Positions 5,204-7,380 of a stretch of DNA of 7,380 nt are shown here, piece by piece (positions within the stretch are counted from its first letter, which is position 1; every line of letters begins with the position of its first letter). The position numbers and the translations under genes are program-made. This stretch comes from JBDSLU01 sp039916225 (GTDB lineage Bacteria > Acidobacteriota > Vicinamibacteria > Vicinamibacterales > Vicinamibacteraceae), in the NCBI GenBank assembly GCA_039916225.1, contig JBDSLU010000463.1, positions 1 through 7,380 on the forward strand. Direction: 5' to 3'. The notes under the pieces are model-generated. The model searched no databases. It was not told the origin of the DNA and worked only from the letters and a program-made list of their open reading frames with translations.

Positions 5204-5629
5204 ATGAGTTGCTGTCACGACGTGATGGAACCGATCCAGAGCTCTTCTTGCTGTACGGCTAAGGACACGGTCGCGGACGCGGCACGCGCCATGCGCACAT
5301 CGGGTTGCGGGTGCGCTCCGGTGGTCGAGGACCTGGGAAACCTTGCGGTGGTGGGTGTCATCACCGAGCGCGACGTCTGCTGCAGCGTGGCGTCCGACGA
5401 ACGACCGGCGTCCGAGGTGCCGGTCGTAGACATCATGCGGGCGCCATCCGCGTGTTGCGGCGCGATCGAGCCCGTCGAACGGGTGCGGCGGGCCCTGCAC
5501 GAGCAGCGCGCAACCAGTCTGCCGGTGGTCGACGCCGCGGGAGCCTGCTGCGGCATCGTCAGTGCCCATCGATTGGACGCGCTGGAGACACACGTGGCAC
5601 CCGCGATGCGCTCGACCACCGCCCGGTGA
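5204..5629 (+). CDS. Cysteine-rich CBS-domain-pair protein
   Basis: A 141-residue soluble protein made almost wholly of two CBS motifs, which together form a Bateman module that binds adenosyl ligands (AMP, ATP, SAM). CBS1 runs about residues 7-62: DVMEP, DTVADAARAM, CGCAPVVED, VVGVITERDV. CBS2 runs about 75-127: VDIMRAP, EPVERVRRALHEQ, SLPVVDAAG, CGIVSAHRL. No effector domain is attached. It contains 12 cysteines (8.5%), at 3-4, 16-17, 35/37, 59-60, 84-85 and 115-116, all as CC or CGC. Some are typical of a known CBS subgroup, but this density is unusual and could coordinate metal or respond to redox. I chose the ATG at 5204 because CGGAG sits a few bases upstream and the protein then begins just before CBS1. 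It is divergent from a metal-ATPase remnant and 148 bp ahead of the SDR gene on the same strand. Confidence 0.88.
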   Translation: MSCCHDVMEPIQSSSCCTAKDTVADAARAMRTSGCGCAPVVEDLGNLAVVGVITERDVCCSVASDERPASEVPVVDIMRAPSACCGAIEPVERVRRALHEQRATSLPVVDAAGACCGIVSAHRLDALETHVAPAMRSTTAR

Positions 5630-5658
5630 TGCGGAAGCTTCGTCCGCTAGAGTCCAGT

Positions 5659-5677
5659 CGGCCCTGAGGGCGGGCCG
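5659..5677. terminator. GC hairpin after the CBS gene, weak terminator candidate
   Basis: CGGCCC (5659-5664) pairs with GGGCCG (5672-5677) around a 7-base loop, 30 bases past the CBS stop. No U-tract follows. The smaller GCGGA/TCCGC pair at about 5632-5648 precedes it. Evidence for termination is weak. Confidence 0.25.
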
Positions 5678-5777
5678 GCGGCGGCTCGCCTCTTCGCAAC
5701 AGTCGATCGATTCGGGAAGGGAGCAACTTCCGTCGTTCGGCCGTCAGATAGACGACCTGGCGACAGGAGGGCCGGCC

Positions 5778-6893
5778 ATGACACCAGAACGCGGAATCGT
5801 GCTCGTCACGGGCTCCAATGGATTGATCGGCGACGCCGTGATGCGGCGGTTTGCGGGACAGTTCGAACACGTCGTCGGCTTCGATCGGAAGGCACCCGCA
5901 CCGCCGCCCCCCGGGTGCGTGGCCGTCCCGGTCGACATCACCTCGGACGAGAGCGTCATCGACGGGCTCCGCACCATCCACCGACACCACGGGGCTCGCG
6001 TCGCCTCCGTGATCCACCTGGCCGCCTATTACGATTTCCTTGGCGAGCCGAGCCCGAAGTACGACCAGATCACCGTCCGCGGCACCGGTCGTCTGCTGCG
6101 CGGGCTCCGCGAGTTGGGCTTTGCGGTGGAGCAATTCCTGTTCTCCAGCACGATGCTGGTGCACGGACCCGTCGATCCCGGTCAACTGATTACCGAGGAC
6201 GCACCGCTGGCCCCGACCTGGGCGTACCCGGAGTCCAAGGTCCGGACCGAGGCGCTCATCCATGCCGAGCGGGGCGACGTGCCAGCCGTGCTGCTTCGCA
6301 TCACGGGCGTCTACGACGATCGGTGCCACTCGATCCCGTTGGCGCACCAGATCCAGCGCATTCACGAGCGGCAGCTCACGAGCCGCGTCTACTCCGGCAG
6401 CACCGCGCACGGGCAATCGTTTCTGCATATGGACGATCTTGTGGACGCGATTGCGCTGGTCGTGGCGCGGCGCGCCGCGCTCCCGCCGGAGCTGCCGCTG
6501 CTGCTGGGCGAACCGGAGGTGCTCAGCTACGACGAGCTGCAGCACACGTTCGCCCGCTTGATTCATGGCGAAGACCTGGAGACCCTCGAGGTCCCGGGCC
6601 CGCTCGCACCGCTGGCCAAGGCGGGCGCCTGGGTGCTGGAGAAGCTCCCGGGTGCCGACCCGTTCATCCGTCCCTGGATGATCGATCGCGCGAACGACCA
6701 TTACGCCCTCGACATCTCGCGGGCGCGGATGCGGCTCGGCTGGGAGCCGACACGCACGCTCCGTGCAACGCTGCCGAAGATGGTGGCGGCGCTGAAGGCC
6801 GACCCGATCGGCTGGTATCGCGAAAACAAGCTCGAGCCCTCGGCCGAGCTCAAAGCGCGCGCGGGAACGTCAGACGCGGAACGGGTGCGATGA
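5778..6893 (+). CDS. NAD(P)-dependent epimerase/dehydratase (extended SDR family)
   Basis: A 371-residue Rossmann-fold enzyme. TGSNGLIG (11-18) is the TGxxGxxG dinucleotide loop of extended SDRs. Asp36 in GFDRK sits where NAD-specific members hold the ribose. VDIT (52-55) and HLAA (80-83) follow as expected. SSTM (123-126) gives the catalytic Ser and YPESK (150-154) the catalytic Tyr and Lys. RITGVY (174-179) and the conserved HMDDLVDAI (217-225) complete the domain. The C-terminal part (DISRARMRLGWEPTRTL) is typical of sugar-nucleotide epimerases and dehydratases, but the substrate cannot be named. ATG at 5778 is preceded by AGGAGGG (5765-5771) at six bases, an excellent ribosome-binding site; the frame is open upstream but that stretch is not credible protein. 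The stop overlaps the next gene's start by ATGA, so the two proteins are translationally coupled and probably act in one process. Confidence 0.92.
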   Translation: MTPERGIVLVTGSNGLIGDAVMRRFAGQFEHVVGFDRKAPAPPPPGCVAVPVDITSDESVIDGLRTIHRHHGARVASVIHLAAYYDFLGEPSPKYDQITVRGTGRLLRGLRELGFAVEQFLFSSTMLVHGPVDPGQLITEDAPLAPTWAYPESKVRTEALIHAERGDVPAVLLRITGVYDDRCHSIPLAHQIQRIHERQLTSRVYSGSTAHGQSFLHMDDLVDAIALVVARRAALPPELPLLLGEPEVLSYDELQHTFARLIHGEDLETLEVPGPLAPLAKAGAWVLEKLPGADPFIRPWMIDRANDHYALDISRARMRLGWEPTRTLRATLPKMVAALKADPIGWYRENKLEPSAELKARAGTSDAERVR

Positions 6894-7380
6894 GCCCGGA
6901 GCAGCTGTTGCGCCACGGCGGTCATACGGCGCCTGCGACGCCCGCGCCCCGTGTCGCGGCAGCCGCGCCCGATCACGCGATGATGCACCACGCGAGACCC
7001 GTCTGGCCGCACTTCGCCAACATGATCCTCGGCCTGTGGCTGATCACGGGCGTCTTCGCCCTGGGATACCGCAGCGCAGCGCTCGACACGAGCGATGTCG
7101 TGAGCGGCGCACTGGTCATTGTCCTCGCGATCGTCTCCCTGTCCTCCCGTCCCGTGTTTGCGCTCTGGGCGCCGTGGGCGAACTCGCTCGTCGGTGTTTG
7201 GCTGCTCTTCGCGCCGCTGGTCTTCTGGGCGCCCACGGCCGCCGCCTACGCCAACGACACCCTCGTGGGTGCGCTCGTGGTCGCCTTCGCCGTCCTGGCG
7301 CCGGGGATGCCGATGCCCGCCGGGATGCACATGGAGCCCGGCCCGGACGTGCCGCGGGGCTGGTCGTACAACCCCTCGAG
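6890..7380 (+). CDS. SPW-repeat membrane protein, N-terminal part (runs off the window)
   Basis: 163 complete codons are visible. After a 40-residue cytosolic tail there are four hydrophobic segments, about residues 43-60, 70-85, 97-113 and 121-138. They are arranged as two SPW-type repeats: FANMILGLWLITGVF, and PWANSLVGVWLLFAPLVFW, where the family motif (Trp, Asn, GxW, aP) is clear in the second and eroded in the first. A Met/Pro-rich linker (GMPMPAGMHMEPGPD) and GWSYNPS follow. In some relatives, as I recall, further membrane helices or a VKOR-like domain continue from here; that cannot be checked. The N-terminal tail is rich in His and Met (HGGH, DHAMMHHARP), which hints at metal contact. 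Start ATG 6890 overlaps the SDR stop as ATGA. Confidence 0.8.
   Translation, partial: MSPEQLLRHGGHTAPATPAPRVAAAAPDHAMMHHARPVWPHFANMILGLWLITGVFALGYRSAALDTSDVVSGALVIVLAIVSLSSRPVFALWAPWANSLVGVWLLFAPLVFWAPTAAAYANDTLVGALVVAFAVLAPGMPMPAGMHMEPGPDVPRGWSYNPS

Noticed and set aside
5559..6701. 380-codon open frame on the minus strand
   Set aside because: It is antisense to the SDR gene, which has a full motif set and an excellent ribosome-binding site. High GC keeps the opposite strand open.
6701..7330. 209-codon minus-strand frame
   Set aside because: Antisense to the SDR end and the SPW gene; composition is Arg/His/Asp-rich without any motif, whereas the plus frame has clear membrane helices.

Overview
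The window is high-GC, Gram-negative DNA: an outer-membrane beta-barrel with a terminal Phe, Sec signal peptides and a periplasmic binding protein are all present. The gene styles and GC would fit an environmental lineage such as Acidobacteriota (Vicinamibacteria-like) or a proteobacterium. No rRNA or universal marker is present, so this placement is a weak inference.

Left part (1-2560). A minus-strand operon reads porin, then a small PstS-like periplasmic protein, then a membrane sensor with two transmembrane segments that runs off the left edge. Tight spacing and Shine-Dalgarno sequences support co-transcription. A plausible sigma70-type promoter upstream of the porin has an inverted repeat around its -10 box. 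The set looks like an outer membrane, periplasm and inner membrane relay for an anion such as phosphate, although the ligand is inferred.

Middle (2560-3829). A plus-strand fold-type-II PLP enzyme of the D-cysteine desulfhydrase / L-cysteate sulfo-lyase / ACC deaminase family is followed by an 8-bp hairpin. Convergent to it is a 64-residue C4 zinc-ribbon protein with a TTG start.

Non-coding patch (about 3825-4376). This is the most structured stretch. It has 11-bp inverted repeats bounding about 311 bp, three 20-bp direct repeats at 43/44-bp spacing and several strong hairpins. It also has a 24-nt stretch that reads, on the minus strand, like the T-arm/acceptor/CCA 3' end of a tmRNA (ssrA). 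I read it as a MITE-like or attachment-site remnant.

Right part (4377-7380). A minus-strand remnant of a heavy-metal P-type ATPase has lost its front two thirds and carries about four single-base frameshifts. Divergent from it are a CBS-pair protein with twelve cysteines, nearly all in doublets, and then a two-gene unit (extended SDR plus SPW-repeat membrane protein with a His/Met-rich tail, overlapping by ATGA). The metal-ATPase debris, Cys-rich CBS protein and His/Met-rich membrane protein next to an att-like site suggest a decayed accessory island with a metal or thiol theme. That link is inference.
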